The notes below the pieces were generated by a model. That model saw nothing but the letters and a program-made list of their open reading frames with translations, searched no databases and was not told where the DNA came from. The position numbers and the translations under genes were made by a program. From Tetrapyrgos nigripes (taxonomy: Eukaryota; Basidiomycota; Agaricomycetes; Agaricales; Campanellaceae): DNA of 64,000 nt. Each line of letters begins with the position of its first letter. Positions within the stretch are counted from its first letter, which is position 1. The stretch spans positions 744,001-808,000 of the forward strand of contig JAACJM010000009.1 of NCBI GenBank assembly GCA_013368315.1. Direction: 5' to 3'. This document shows positions 34,672-47,167 of this stretch, one piece after another.

Positions 34672-36904
34672 TTACAACTCCAAAGCATACTCTCCCAGCT
34701 CACGACCAATTCCTGACTCCTTGAAGCCACCGAAGGGAACGCTAATTTCGACGGTGGTGTAACAGTTCACCTATGATTTAAAAATGCGGCATGATGGTAA
34801 GAGAGCAGCAAAAAGCGACCAAATTTGATATACATACCCAAGCAGTCCCAGCCTCTAGCGCATGGGCAACCCTTACAGCCCTACTTGAATTTTCCGTGAA
34901 GACGCCGCAAGCCAGTCCATATGAGGTATCGTTCGCCATCTCAATGACCTCTGGAATGATTTGTAAGAGGATTGAGTATACTCTCGGATCCGCAAGCAAA
35001 AGCAGAGCCAAAAACTGACCTTCTTCAGCCTTGAACTTGATAATAGATGCGACAGGCCCAAATATCTCTTCTCTGACAATCTTCATATCAGGTTTAACAT
35101 TTGTAAAAATCGTAGGCTTGATAAAGTATCCCTCATTCCCATGACGTTCTCCGCCGATCTCGACTTTGGCACCTGCTGATTTTCCAGACTCGATGTACGA
35201 CATGACACGCTGTAGAAGTAAAGTAAGTAGAAGGTTAGACGTTAAGACTCTATTCACGGGCAGTTCGATGTGGACAGAGACATTCTTGATAGGAATAGAG
35301 GTTACCCACGTCAAACTGAGTTTTGGAAATTTGCGACCCATGTGCGGTCTTTTCACCGAATGGATCACCTGTTTGGGTGGCTAGGACCCGAGCGGCTTCA
35401 GTGAAACCTTTTATAAAGGCATCGTAGATCCCCTCTTGGACGAAGATACGTGTTCCGGCGAAGCACACTTGACCCATATTACGGCTAGGAAAAGTTAGGG
35501 CAAGGTTTGACGAAGTTACGATAGAGCACTCACAAAATACCCAAGCTCACCCACTTAATTGTCTGCTCAAGATTCGCATCATCAAAGATGATACTCGGAC
35601 TCTTTCCACCAAGCTCTAGCGAGACAACTTTGAGGTTAGACTTGGCGGAGGCTTCTTGGATTTTCCGTCCTGTGAGGGTGCTCCCAGTGAAGGCGATCTT
35701 CCGAATGTCCGGATGATGGGCAATTGCATTGCCGACGGTTTGTCCTATAGAGAGACGATGCACATGAAAATTTGACCAGCAGAACATTTATGAGGATGAC
35801 CTACCATAACCATTGACGATGTTCAAGACACCGGGTGGAAGACCTGCCTCAGTGGCAAGGTCACCAAATTTGAGCGCTGTTAGAGGTGTCATCTCGGAAG
35901 GCTATGGAAGGAGGAAAGTGTAAGCCTGCGATTCAAGAAAGTCATAACATACTGACCTTCATCACTATAGTGTTTCCTGTCGCCAAAGCAGGACCAATTT
36001 TCATTGCAAACATTAACTAGTCGTCATGGTCAAAAGCGGTTTTGGTACAGGATCATAGAGATTGGAACATACCAGCGGGACGTTCCAAGGTATAATCTGT
36101 CCCTGTTCACGACAAGAAGATGGGTATCAGTGGATAGACAACATGCTGGGACTGAAGACATACAATGACGCCGTACGGCTCGTGCCTTGTATACGCAAAC
36201 TTGGTCTCGTTCGTCTGCGAAGTGCAATTATTAGACGCCGAGTCAAACGAGAACCAATCATTTTACTCACCTCTATCGTCTTTCCCTGAATCTTATCCGC
36301 CCATCCACCATAATACCTCAAAATTGCAGCAGAAGCGAACATATCTTCCCTGGCAACGGAGAACGGTTTGCCTAGAAACCACCAAACAACAGGAGTCAGG
36401 TTCCACGGTAAAAACAGCCCAATAGGCAAATAGGCAACCAATAACCCACGCACCAGTGTTCAACGTTTCCAGCGCAGCAAATTCTAGCAAATCTCGTTCA
36501 AGTAAGTCTGCGAGTTTCGTGAGGTATTGGCCTCGAGCGCTGCCGGGAGCTTGTAGGCCCCAGGAGGTCTTGTACGCTTTCTGAGCGGCTTTGACGGCGA
36601 TGTCGACGTCCTTTTCACTTCCATGGCTGACAGTTGTGATGACCTGGCCCTTTGCTGAGGGATGGCTGAATGAGATACTGGCCTTTGAGATAGGCAAGCG
36701 AGGAGTGCTAACCTGGATTCATGACACTGCGTCATATCAGGATGAGAGGCCAAGAAACAACTCAAGGAAGTAGATAGAGACTCACTCTATCTTCCCTCCC
36801 TCCACAGGTTTGACCCACTCTCCATTGATATACAATCCAGTCTTGCATGAAACGGTCCCCTTGTAAGTTGGAGTGTCAAGCGTAAGTTTGAAAACATCGG
36901 TCAT
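34672..36904 (-). CDS. Aldehyde dehydrogenase 1 (NAD(P)-dependent, ALDH superfamily)
   Basis: Minus-strand gene of more than ten exons from ATG 36904 to TAA 34672-34674. Domain landmarks in order: [50 protein letters not shown], a PWN motif in [28 protein letters not shown], the nucleotide-binding [11 protein letters not shown], general-base Glu in [14 protein letters not shown], nucleophile Cys in [29 protein letters not shown], and [21 protein letters not shown] at the end. This fits class 1/2-like ALDHs of about 500 residues that oxidise aldehydes to acids. TATAAAAG on the minus strand lies about 95 bp upstream. The Cys and Glu are both intact. Substrate unknown. Confidence 0.93.
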
Positions 36905-37314
36905 GGTCACGGTGGGCGTCGTTAGTCGTTCGTGGGGTGGGAGGTGAGATCGCTGATTGATAGACTGAGACTCACTAGCAACGCCAATCCTGCTTGGCTT
37001 TTATATGTCTACCAGATGCGCAACAGGTGACGCAAATTCATAAGCCATTCCTCCCACATACAGTGAGATAAAAAAGGGCGTGGAGAGTTATATGTATCGA
37101 TGGTATTCATTCCCGTTGAAGGAAGGTTAGAAAGTCCGGGTTTGTACTGGCACTACGTTGAAAGGTTACTAAGAGCACTGCTGCGAGATACCAACGTCGC
37201 CCGCGTGCCGCGTATCCGAATTAAAGTACAAGTCAAAGAGACAGTTAGAGGCGCGTGGGACCGTGAATACCAAATTCGGTAATTGTGGTTGGTTGGAACT
37301 TGGACGGCGCTAGG

Positions 37315-37745
37315 AATGAATATAAGTGTAAGTTGTACGCCTCGGCGCCCGGCCGCTCGTTTTAATCCAGATTTTAGTGTAAGTTGGATTTCTGCCACAG
37401 TAAAATAGTGTAAGTAGACCCATCCCAAGAACACTTCATCGTCGAAAGCGAGGCAGGAATGACCAAAAATGTTAAGTGCAAGTTGTACGCCTCGCCGCTC
37501 GTTTTAATCCAGATTTTAGTGTAAGTTGGATCTCTGCCACAGTAAAATAGTGTAAGTAGACCCATTCCAAGAACATTTCATTGTCAAAAGCGAGGGAGGA
37601 ATGACCAAAAGAATGTAACTATAAGTTGTACGCCTTGGGGGCCGCTCGCTTGATCCAGGATTTTAGTGTACTTAAGTGGATCTTTGCCACAGTGAAATAG
37701 TGTAAGTAGACCCATCCCAAGAACCTTCCATTGTCAAAAGCCTCA
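37315..37745. repeat. Three-unit minisatellite, period about 143-150 bp
   Basis: AGTTGTACGC recurs at 37331, 37481 and 37624. Each unit carries ATTTTAGTGTA, TCTGCCACAG or TTTGCCACAG, AATAGTGTAAGTAGACCCAT and a CAAGAAC segment. The motif GTGTAAGT recurs within and between units. Units 1 and 2 are closest; unit 3 is more diverged. Confidence 0.85.
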
Positions 37746-38158
37746 GTATACGAGTATTTATCAAGACGCATTTTTAAAGGACTTGTTGGAAAGGCGCAGC
37801 GTAAACGGGTAGGATTCAAAACTAAATCTACAACAAAGTCTAAATAGTCTATCGTTAACTATGGTATGATAAGGATTCGGGACTTGGTAGATAGGATATA
37901 GATATAAAAGGAAACAAAAATTTTGTAATATAGGCGGGTATCGGTAAAGCCTGGAGTCTGTCTTCTCAACAGGGCTTTTGAGCGTCTCACTACTTATAAT
38001 CTGCGAGTCATAGCCAAAAAATGCTCGAAAATAATATGCACGCTCACCCAATTATAAGGCACAGGGGTTAATGAACAATTCTTAGGCCACGCAAATACCT
38101 TGGGTCAACCAAGAATTCGCACTTTTTTGGCCCATCGCTTACATCCCACTTACACTTA
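37323..38158. mobile_element. Possible non-autonomous DNA transposon with TAAGTGTAAGT ends
   Basis: The minisatellite begins with TAAGTGTAAGT at 37323 and an inverted copy, ACTTACACTTA, lies at 38148-38158, enclosing about 836 bp. Repeated GTGTAAGT motifs near the left end would fit subterminal transposase sites. No convincing target duplication was found and no transposase is present, so this is tentative. Confidence 0.35.
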
Positions 38159-38869
38159 CATTCTTGTATAGTAGTACCCAGACAGCGCTGGAAGGCTATG
38201 TCCTTCATGGGCTCTGAAGACATCATTCGAAGTACTTACACACTTATTAATGCAGGAATTACTCATCTCGTGGTTTACCCAGCTGAAAGACGCGTAATTA
38301 GTCGCCTCGAAAATTCTAAAGGTTTTGGAGTACAAGAGCTCGCGATTCAAATATTCAAAGCCAGGCCGTTACTTAGTAGCTTTATCCTCATCGACATCGC
38401 CATGTATGTATAACATTCATACTCTTGCATATATTGCAACATAGTACATACTAATACATACACAGGACTGGTGCTCGAGCTTAGATATACATTGTCTTAC
38501 TATCGCCCAACTATCGCCGGTTATTCAACAGCACACTTCTTTGCACCTTCACCTAGGCAACCAACATCCAACCGTAACCCGTCTGCTTGACAAGAACATA
38601 TATGTATCCACCGTAGTCCACCATACCACCATAGCACCCTAAAGCCAACTTAAAGCCGCTGTCCAATATTAATATGTACAGCTTTCACTTGCGTATACCT
38701 GAATGCATATGTGGTGGTGTATACATAGCAGCAAAGCGGGGCGCCGGAAAGCAGTTCGTCAGTTATAGAGTCATGATATCGATGCTATCGATTTAGAGAA
38801 GAAAAGGCCAAGACTCAACGAAAAAAGGAAGAGGGAAATTTGGAAGGAACGTAGCAAACAGCAAAATAC
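38159..38869. other. Intergenic, nothing identified
   Basis: 700 bp between the repeat cluster and the 3' end of aldehyde dehydrogenase 2. A 71-codon plus-strand frame at 38198 has no recognised motif. Confidence 0.45.
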
Positions 38870-41800
38870 TCACAACTCAAGTGCATACTCCCCTAACTCA
38901 CGTCCAATCCCTGACTGCTTGTATCCACCGAAAGGTATGGCGTGATCGAGCCATCTGTAACAGTTGATCTGTATGTGTGGGATGGAGAGTTTGTTGGAGG
39001 ATTAGGAAAAGAAAAGGGGGGAAGGAAGGGAGAAGGAAGGGCGTGGGGCAGGGCAGGGACACGGGAAGAACACAGGAAGGACACGGGAAGGACACAAGGA
39101 CACGGTTAGTGATGGTTACACACGGCCGAGAAGGAAATTAAGAAAAGAGAAAAGAGATCGAAGGAAAGGAATTTATCGTCAGTCATTACAGGCACTAATA
39201 GTAAGTTGGCATCTAGCATCTGGTTTTCACGAGCCTCGCGGGTAATGCAAGCAACGCGAATTCACATGCTTGTGATTATGGTGATGGATAGGGGATAGGG
39301 AGGACGGGACAACGGGAAACGGAAGAGCTGGGAGGACAAGGAAAAGCCAACTACCACTGGGACTCCGAGAACAAAGCAACTGGGAAGACAAACTTAGAAA
39401 GACAAAGACAACGCACAAAAGTAGACCCGGCTTCAAACGCATGAGCAACCCTAATCGCTCTACTCGAGTTCTGGGTGAATACACCCGCACCTAAGCCATA
39501 GGTGGTGTCGTTGGCCTTTTCGAGTACCTCTGTCAAAACGCGAATGAGGACAAGATCAGCATCGAGAAGTTTCCTCCATGCCCAAGCACTCAAACACCCG
39601 AGCAAAACGAAAAAAACGAAACAATGGTAGGTAAGAGACGTAGTACCGAATCATACACTCACCTTCCTCACTCTTAAACCTCATCACAGCAGCCACCGGT
39701 CCAAAGATCTCCTCCTTCACAAACTTCATATCCTGTGTACACTCGGTAAAAAGAGTAGGCTTGATGAAAAACCCCTCAGACCCATGTTGTTCACCTCCGA
39801 CGACGACGTTGGCTCCGTCAGATTTGCCGGAGGAGATGTATGACATTACGCGCTACAAAGGGAGAGGGGGGGAGGGGTGTCAGCACTATCATTCAAGGTT
39901 GAGTTGAGGAGAGAGGAAAACATGAAGTGACAGGCAGGAAGAACTCGGAAGGACTAGGTAAAAAAAAGAAACCTCACCTTAAACTGCGTCTCACTAATCT
40001 GGGGCCCATGAACCGTCCCCTTCGCAAACGGATCCCCGGTCTGAGTTTGCATGTTCCTAGCGTAATCTGCCAGGCCTTTGACGAAGCTGTCGTATACCCC
40101 TTCTTGAACGAATATGCGGGAGCCAGCGATACATGTTTGACCCATGTTATTGCTGTAGGAAGGGGAAAAGGAGGATTCAGCCTGAGTCGATTGAAAGCAA
40201 ACGTAGAAAGAAAGAAAAGTGACCGAAAAGGCCCAGGAACCAAAGCATTCAAGGACCAAAAGCCCCAAGCAACCAGCAAAACGCATCAAAAAAAAGGACA
40301 CTCACAAAATCCCCCCAGCTATCCACTTCACCGCTTGCTCCACATCCGCATCGTCAAATACTACCACGGGACTCTTACCGCCCAACTCGAGCGAGACGAC
40401 TTTGAGGTTTGATTTTGCCGAGGCTTCGAGGATTTTTCGACCTGTGGGTTGTTTAGGTTGTTATACATAAGACGGGCAGGAGGAAGAAGATGAGTAACGA
40501 CTGTACCTGTGAGTGTACTCCCGGTAAATGCGATTTTGCGAATGAGAGGATGGGAAGCGAGGGCGGCGCCGACGGTGGAGCCTGGGTGGGTGGGGAGTCA
40601 GTAAAGGCTCTCTCAAACAGTACTTCAGAAAGTGGAAACAGTAACAGTGATAGATAGTAGTGTGTAGGGAAGGGGAAACGAGTGGTTGAAGCGTACCGTA
40701 TCCATTAACAATATTCACGACACCCGGAGGAAACCCAGCTTCGTTAACGAGTCCAGCGAATTTGAGAGCGGTTAGAGGGGTTATTTCGGAGGGCTGTATA
40801 TGTCCGAGTCATCATACATTATAGGAAGGAGACGTTGTGCAGAGACATGGAGGAGTTGGTGAATGGTGTGAGTGTTTTGAGGAGGTAAGACAGACATGGT
40901 ACACACCTTGAGAACAATGGTATTCCCAGTTGCCAACGCAGGTCCAATTTTGAAGGAAAGCATGTACTGTGTGCGAATCGGAACCCAATTATTGTTAGCA
41001 CCATTTACCCATGTATGGCAAAGGAAAGGAAAGGAAAGGAAAGGAAAGGAAAGGAAAGGAAAGGAAAGGAAAGGAAGAAAGACAGAAAGACAGAAGACGA
41101 GGGAGGAAACGTACAAAAGGACTGTTCCATGGAATGATAGCCGCCTAACATAGCGAGAGAGTTACTTGAGCGATATGAAACACGGGAAACGTAGGTAAGA
41201 TACTCACAACAGCACCAAAAGGCTCATGTCTCGTGTATGCCATCTTATTTTCGGTGGTCTATGACGAAACGAAAGAAGAGTTGTGAGATAGTTTCAGGAG
41301 AAAAGATGCAAAGGTAGTAGGAAGGTAGGTAGAAGGTATGTCTCATGATGATGCTGTTACTGATGTTACTGATGACTTACTTCGATAGTCTTCCCGTGAA
41401 CTTTATCAGCCCATCCTGCATAGTATCGGAAAAGGGCAACAGCGTTGGTTACTTCGGCTTTGGTTGAGGGGAATATTTTTCCTGTGTACGTGTGAGTGTG
41501 AGCGTAGTGCAAAAGTGGGATCATGTTTGGGATTATCATTTAAGGCAGAGGCAGGGGAAAGAGGTGAGGTAAGGTACTGACCATTATTCATAGACTCCAA
41601 CGCAGCAAACTCTTCAATGTTTTGCTCAACTAGGCTCGCAAGCTTGAGCAACATCTGTCCTCGGGTGGACCCAGGGACTTTGAGGCCCCAAGAAGTTTTG
41701 TAAGCCTACATCATCATAAGGTCAAGAGGGAAGGGAGAAGTGGTCCAATGACGCGGATGAGAAGAATGGTCATGAGGATGCCGTTAGCAATTGAGCAAGA

Positions 41801-42176
41801 GGTATGGGCTTCCGAGCCTCTCACCTTCGTCGCTGCGTCAACTGCGAGGTCAACATCCTTGTCGGAACCGCCGCTGACGGTGGTGATTACTTTGCCAGTA
41901 GCTGTACATGTGGAGCGGTATGAGACTTTGACAAGGAAGAGGAAGTTTAGGTAGAGTGGTGTACTACGCACCTGGATTGAGGACGCTAGAATGGCCCAAG
42001 TAATAGTATCATTAGAACCCAACTGCACGCAATGCGGAAATATGGACGACGCACTCAATCGTTCCCCCTTCCACTGGCTTTACAAACTTGCCGTCGATGA
42101 AGAGCCCGGTGCTGACAGAGACAGTACCTTTGTACGTGTCTTTGTCGAGGGAGAGCTTGAATACGTCGGTGGTCAT
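38870..42176 (-). CDS. Aldehyde dehydrogenase 2 (ALDH superfamily paralogue)
   Basis: Minus-strand gene from ATG 42176 to TGA 38870-38872, with more than twelve exons spread over 3.3 kb. Landmarks: [107 protein letters not shown], Glu in [14 protein letters not shown], Cys in [51 protein letters not shown] and [21 protein letters not shown]. Close to aldehyde dehydrogenase 1 in sequence, but with longer introns (one of about 446 nt, 38971-39416, and one holding an AAAGG microsatellite). The oligomer-interface segment reads [14 protein letters not shown], where related proteins often have a VLDPA-like sequence. Catalytic residues intact; TATAAAG lies about 45-50 bp upstream. Confidence 0.9.
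41019..41077. repeat. AAAGG pentanucleotide microsatellite
   Basis: About eleven or twelve uninterrupted AAAGG units inside an aldehyde dehydrogenase 2 intron (about 40967-41114). In the transcribed strand this is a CCTTT pyrimidine tract upstream of the acceptor. Confidence 0.9.
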
Positions 42177-43009
42177 TTCGAAGCTGCGTTGAAAGGAGAG
42201 TCTTAGTGTGAGCTATTCAAGCTTTATATGACGACTCAGGGGTTCCCTAATAGCGCAGACCAGATGACCTGCAAGAGAAAGTCTCGGTAATGCGGAGAAC
42301 TTTCCTGTGGACGCCATGGGAATGCTTCCTTTGCCAAGACTTTGAAGTAAAATCGCCTGAAGGGAAAGGTGGATGAGGAGCAAGGCGCGAGTGCATGTTC
42401 ACTGCCCAGTTTTTTTTTTTTTTTTTCGTGCCTAATATGGTAATGAGGTTAACACCGTGGCTGTACACTGAGAAATGACGTTGCTTCCAACCAACTGCGA
42501 ATGGCTCTTGGCTTGTATCGCGAGTCTGATGGAAATGAACGCCTTCTGGAAATTAAGGCTGGACGCCAACATTTTCAGAGCTCTTTTTTTAATACCAAAT
42601 TTGGGCTAACTTGTGCATTTGTAGAAGTGGAGCGAAATTCAGTAATAGACTCCTCCTCCCCCTCCTCTGTCCTAACCCTGGGGGCTGCTGTTCGCCTTCG
42701 TGATGTCTGTTCCATTGCAAATGGCAAGAAAAGTCAGCAATAGAAACGAGACAATGACGAGCTCGGGTCTGCAAAAATCTTTCTGGACAAGTGTAGAGGA
42801 AAGCAGACCGGGTATCTTTATACTGTCGAGTCAATTGATTTGCCCTCAGTGGATGGAACTTGCATTCTGTCTTCCTGGCATATTACTCAAGTGGGGTGGT
42901 CAGATCTGGGAGATATCTCTGGACTCAGCCTGTGACTCGTGAGTGGCATTTTTTTTTTCCCTTTACGTTATCTCATTTGGATGATATGGCAGGGAATGCA
43001 TCATCCATC
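42177..43009. other. Intergenic, nothing identified
   Basis: Promoter side of aldehyde dehydrogenase 2, then unassigned sequence with a T-run at about 42411-42426. No supported gene. Confidence 0.45.
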
Positions 43010-43735
43010 TATATACGCAGTGGTCGATCACATCAGCAGCATCCACCAGAGGCGAAACCCACCTCGAACGAGACCCAGCTGAATCCATGTTCTACAGATC
43101 GGCAAAGTTCGAATAAGAAGTCTTTTTTTTTTTTTTTTGGCGGAGTCGTTGTAGCAGGGGATCCAGGATTGACCCAGAAGAGGGTCACCCGGGCGCGTCT
43201 TTGCAAGGGCAGATTCTCCAAGAATACCTATCTTACACACACATCACATCCGGAGTTGGTCGCAACTGATTCGTGGATCAGAACTACGGCAAGACAGACA
43301 GATATCTTACCGGTATCTTAAACATTTGGAACGCTGCGTCGTTGCCCCTTGCTCTCCAGATGATCATATCAGCAGCATCCAACAGAGGCGGAACCCACCT
43401 CGTATGAGACCCAGCTGAGTCCATGCTCCACAGATCAGCGAAGTTCGAATTTATAAGAAGTCTTTTTTGGAGCCGTTGTAGTAGGGGATCCAGGATTTGA
43501 CCCAGAGGAGGATCGCGCAGGCGCGTATTCGCCAGGGCAGATTCTCCAAGAATAGCCCTACCTACATTATGCATCACATTCGAAGCCTAACCCATTTGTT
43601 GGTCGCAACCGATTCGTGGATCAGAACTACAGCAAGGCAAATTGTGGCACCACACATCTTGCCGGTACCTTACACCTTCAAGTTTGGAACGTTACCCCTT
43701 GTTCTCTAGATGATCACATCCGCAGCATCCACTTA
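43010..43735. repeat. Tandem repeat, about 355-bp unit, two copies plus a partial third
   Basis: GCAGCATCCA is found near 43033, 43368 and 43724. Units share ACCCACCTCG, GAGACCCAGCTGA, AAGAAGTC followed by a T-run, GGGGATCCAGGATT, GGGCAGATTCTCCAAGAATA and GATTCGTGGATCAGAACTAC. The boundary TTTGGAACG occurs at about 43325 and 43684. The T-run is 18 long in unit 1 and 6 in unit 2. Confidence 0.85.
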
Positions 43736-44433
43736 CATCGGGTGTGACTGATGTCAATGGCCCAGAAATGTTCAGTTGTCGTACATGAGGGTTCAGCGCG
43801 TGCTCAACCGAGACTCATACGAGAGTCTCAACCGAGGTCAGTTTTGCCTCCAGCCAATAACACCCACACAAGATTCAGATATGGTATCTCTGGACTCGGG
43901 TTACGAATATCACACCACATAATATTTTACCGCGCTCCAATCCAGTCTTCCACTTCCAAGTTGTGGGTTATCACCCTTTCCGACTTCCTCTCATAGTTGA
44001 ATCTTGTGGTATCCGTTTATTTTAACGTTACCCTTGCCCTGCATGCACTCTTTCAAGTTCCAACAATCATACATCATGATAGTCGGGGGCAGTTGGTTCC
44101 ATTTCTTACCGGTGTTCATTCCATAAGACCATCATCTTTTTCATTCTTGAATCATCTCTGAATCCCGAGGCCGTAACTCAGGTGGATCGACAACCCCGCC
44201 GAGAGCTCTGTAGAGAACAATCTCCGTAAGCATTTTGAAGCAGTTTATATTTGCATCGGAGTGCTTTGAAGAACTTATGGACTTGATGAACTCAAAACCA
44301 TCAGTAGCATCCAACGGCATCATTTGACGCCAGATGCGACCCACAGACCTTTGGTTGGGTATAAAAAGTTTAAGGCCTTGCTGTTTGGAGGTCAGACGTC
44401 AGATTATCCCCGTCACTGTTCCTCACCAACCAC
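43736..44433. other. Intergenic with TATA box
   Basis: No gene seen. TATAAAAA at 44360-44367, 67-74 bp before the ATG at 44434, is a likely core promoter for the next gene. Confidence 0.5.
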
Positions 44434-46758
44434 GATGACTTCCAATATACATAATACGTCGGTCATTTCGCTTTCTTGTCATGTTGACCCGATCTCAAAT
44501 TTCACGCTCTCAGCATGGGTTTGCTATTTCTCGGTAAGGGCTTGCTTCATATCAAATTCAGATCCAGCTTCCAAACTGCTAATTATTTCCTCCAGCAATG
44601 GTCATCGGTGGCGCGTAAGGAATACTCACCCGCCTTGAAATGAAACAAGTTGACTCAGCTCTATCCTACCTTGGTCCTACCTTCCAGATTATATGGAGGT
44701 AGTATCTCCTCCCTCCCACTCGTTGAATCGACCAGTACTCACCTCACATAGCCGGAACACTACAGGCATGGATATACTGGCGCAACTACTCGCACAGGGA
44801 CAACTGGGTAATCAAGGGAATGGTATGCTGCGGCCAACTATCTTTATCTCATCGAGTTCGTTCTGATCGTATCCATTCAAAAAGGTCATGTGGATAATAG
44901 TACTTGACACACTTCAGATGGGAATCTTCGGCGGTAAGTGCTAGTACTCTGCTACTGCCACAGATCTCACCAACAACATTTGTCCAGCTTCAGGTACATA
45001 CACGTGTGGTTTCCTTGACTTCGAACTGATCCCTGGTTGACCCCAGTATACGAAAATTTGATAACAGTAAGCTCTCTCTGGTCGGAGGCGAAACCCTCGA
45101 ATGCTGATCTCTGAGTCTCTCTGACAGAACTTTGGGAACCCAGCAATTCTATTGGTAGTGCAACCGTACGGCAGCGGCTGCAATGCTTTTGCTTGCCACA
45201 ATCTCCAGCTCACCCAGTCATGAACAGGTCCCAGGTCATCGAGATCATTCCGAGCGATTTAATTGCTATTACCGTTCAAGGGTGCGTGGGCCTAAGACGC
45301 ATGACTTCCAGCACTGGAGGTCTAGAAGCTTTCTAATAGCGGGCTTGATACTAGGTTCTATATTTGGCGACTATGGCGGCGTGAGTACCAGTACCTCTGC
45401 TCTTTACTATAACTCGGACGACATGAGGGTTGACTTGAACAAGTGAGTAGGGGAAACTGGTTTCTCGTAGCACCCTTGGTATGTACCCCACCGAGTGCTT
45501 GTAGGCCGTTGACTCTAAGATGATTTGGAAGATTATTCTCTCTCAGGCAACATTCTGTAAGTCCTACGTTCCTCCACGGTTCTCTCCGTGTGTGATTATC
45601 AATAACTACGCGCAGGGTTTCTTATTTGTGGGTTCTCATTTCTCGGACAGCTCTATTCTGTGTATGGCTGACACGAATCGTTTGTAGACTACGTTGTCAA
45701 AGCGTGAGTCACTGGTCGTCTTCTCAAGTCTCCTCCCGATATCCCTCACGAACACACCTTCCCAGGTTGTCTTGCAAGACTTCCGTAGAGCTCCTTCAAC
45801 TGCAGGTGTGTTGTTACGGAGAAAGGGGGATTCTTATCTTGAAACTATGCTACATAGGACCTCGTAACCGCGAATGCTGCATTGGCCAGTACGTTAAACT
45901 CGCACTACATGCACGCTGTTCGGGTTGTGGCTAAAAACTTGAACAGCCACGACAGATCTAGCTATAACCGTGATCATGATCACCTACTTGCAGGCCTCAA
46001 AAACCGGATTCAAGCGTACCAGCGATATGTTAAATCGCCTCGTTCGTTACTGTTTTTCATTCACCCTTCATCCATTCACCGTTGCGACTTAAATCGTATT
46101 CACCTTCAGCTCCGGTATTCCTGTCGCCATAGTGACGTTCCTTTGCTGTATCTCGGCGAAAATATGGTCAGAAAGTTATTGGTTCATTTTCTGGTTTGTA
46201 CTGCGTGAGATTTTTCTGTTTCCAGCCGATCTTCGTGAAGCCCCTGACTGACTTGACACCTTTAGAGGGCCGTTGTACGTACCATCTTTGGATAACTTCA
46301 TAGGGTCACGGGTCTTACTTTTGACTATCATGACAGTCTACACGAACTCCATTATGGTGATGCTAAACGCTCGGGACTACATTCAGGAGAGAGGGTGCGT
46401 TGATGTCCGAGTACTCCTGATAACTACTCTCGCTAAAAAAAAAAAACAGCTCTCCATCCGGGAGGACGGAAGACACGTCGAACAGTTTTTACAGCATGAC
46501 TCGCATTGCAGGACTTGGAACTCAACACGAACTCAACCGAACTCTCCAACAGGTGCGTCTCCCTCGCCGATCATTTCGGTACTAATCCAGGCTTGCAGCA
46601 ACCCGCAATTGCAATCCAGATTGACACAGTGCAGGAAGAGCACCCATTCCCCGAATCTGAAGTTGTTTGATCTCTTGCATCCGGCTTCACCCCCACTGAC
46701 TTCTTATATTACTTTCGCAGCAGTATCACGGAGCCAAGAAAGACTCGCCATGTACTGA
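44434..46758 (+). CDS. DUF6534-type seven-helix membrane protein, possibly decaying
   Basis: Plus-strand split gene assembled from short exons: an N-terminal exon from ATG 44434, then AWIYWRNYSHRDNWVIKGM, VMWIIVLDTLQMGIFG, VYENLIT, NFGNPAILLVVQP, SQVIEIIPSDLIAITVQ, HWRSRSFLIAGLIL, LAITVIMITYLQASKTGFKR with TSDMLNRLV, FSSGIPVAIVTFLCCISAKI and IMTVYTNSIMVMLNARDYIQ. The SKTGFKRT.DMLNRL block and the C-terminal MLNAR are the signature of DUF6534 proteins, numerous in Agaricomycetes and of unknown function. Between TVQ and HWRSR the frame changes with room for only a 30-nt intron, so a frameshift is likely. Several borders and the true stop are uncertain. Confidence 0.55.
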
Positions 46759-47167
46759 ACGGCTTCATGATCTAAACCCTTGAATACCCTCGAGATTACC
46801 CGGCCTTTGGATGTCATCAATTGGCTTCACGTCGTTTCGTTCTGATCTGTACAATGCTTCCCTGTTAGCTCCATTACTGTAAACTGGTGAACGGTGCCAC
46901 TGCCTCGCATGGCAAGTTATGAGGCCCCTTTCCTTTAGCAGGGTCAGCATTATCATACTCTTGTCATACTCCTCAGCAGCATCAAAAATTCCATTCCTAT
47001 AATAGATCTTACATGTAGAGCATGGGTGATAGAATGCACATAGGATTGAGTAAACCCCAAAACAGAAGCATTAAATCAACAACATTGAGTAGTGAGGATT
47101 AGAAATGTACAGTGAAAAGAAATGGCATATCGTGCAGAATCACAGATGATACGCTTTGGCAGGGCGC
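46759..47167. other. Spacer, nothing identified
   Basis: 410 bp between the DUF6534-like gene and the 3' end of the small unknown gene on the minus strand. No feature recognised. Confidence 0.4.

Noticed and set aside
42247..42470. T-run at 42411 as the tail of another copy of the 43-kb repeat
   Set aside because: The flanking sequence does not match the repeat units, so only the homopolymer is shared.
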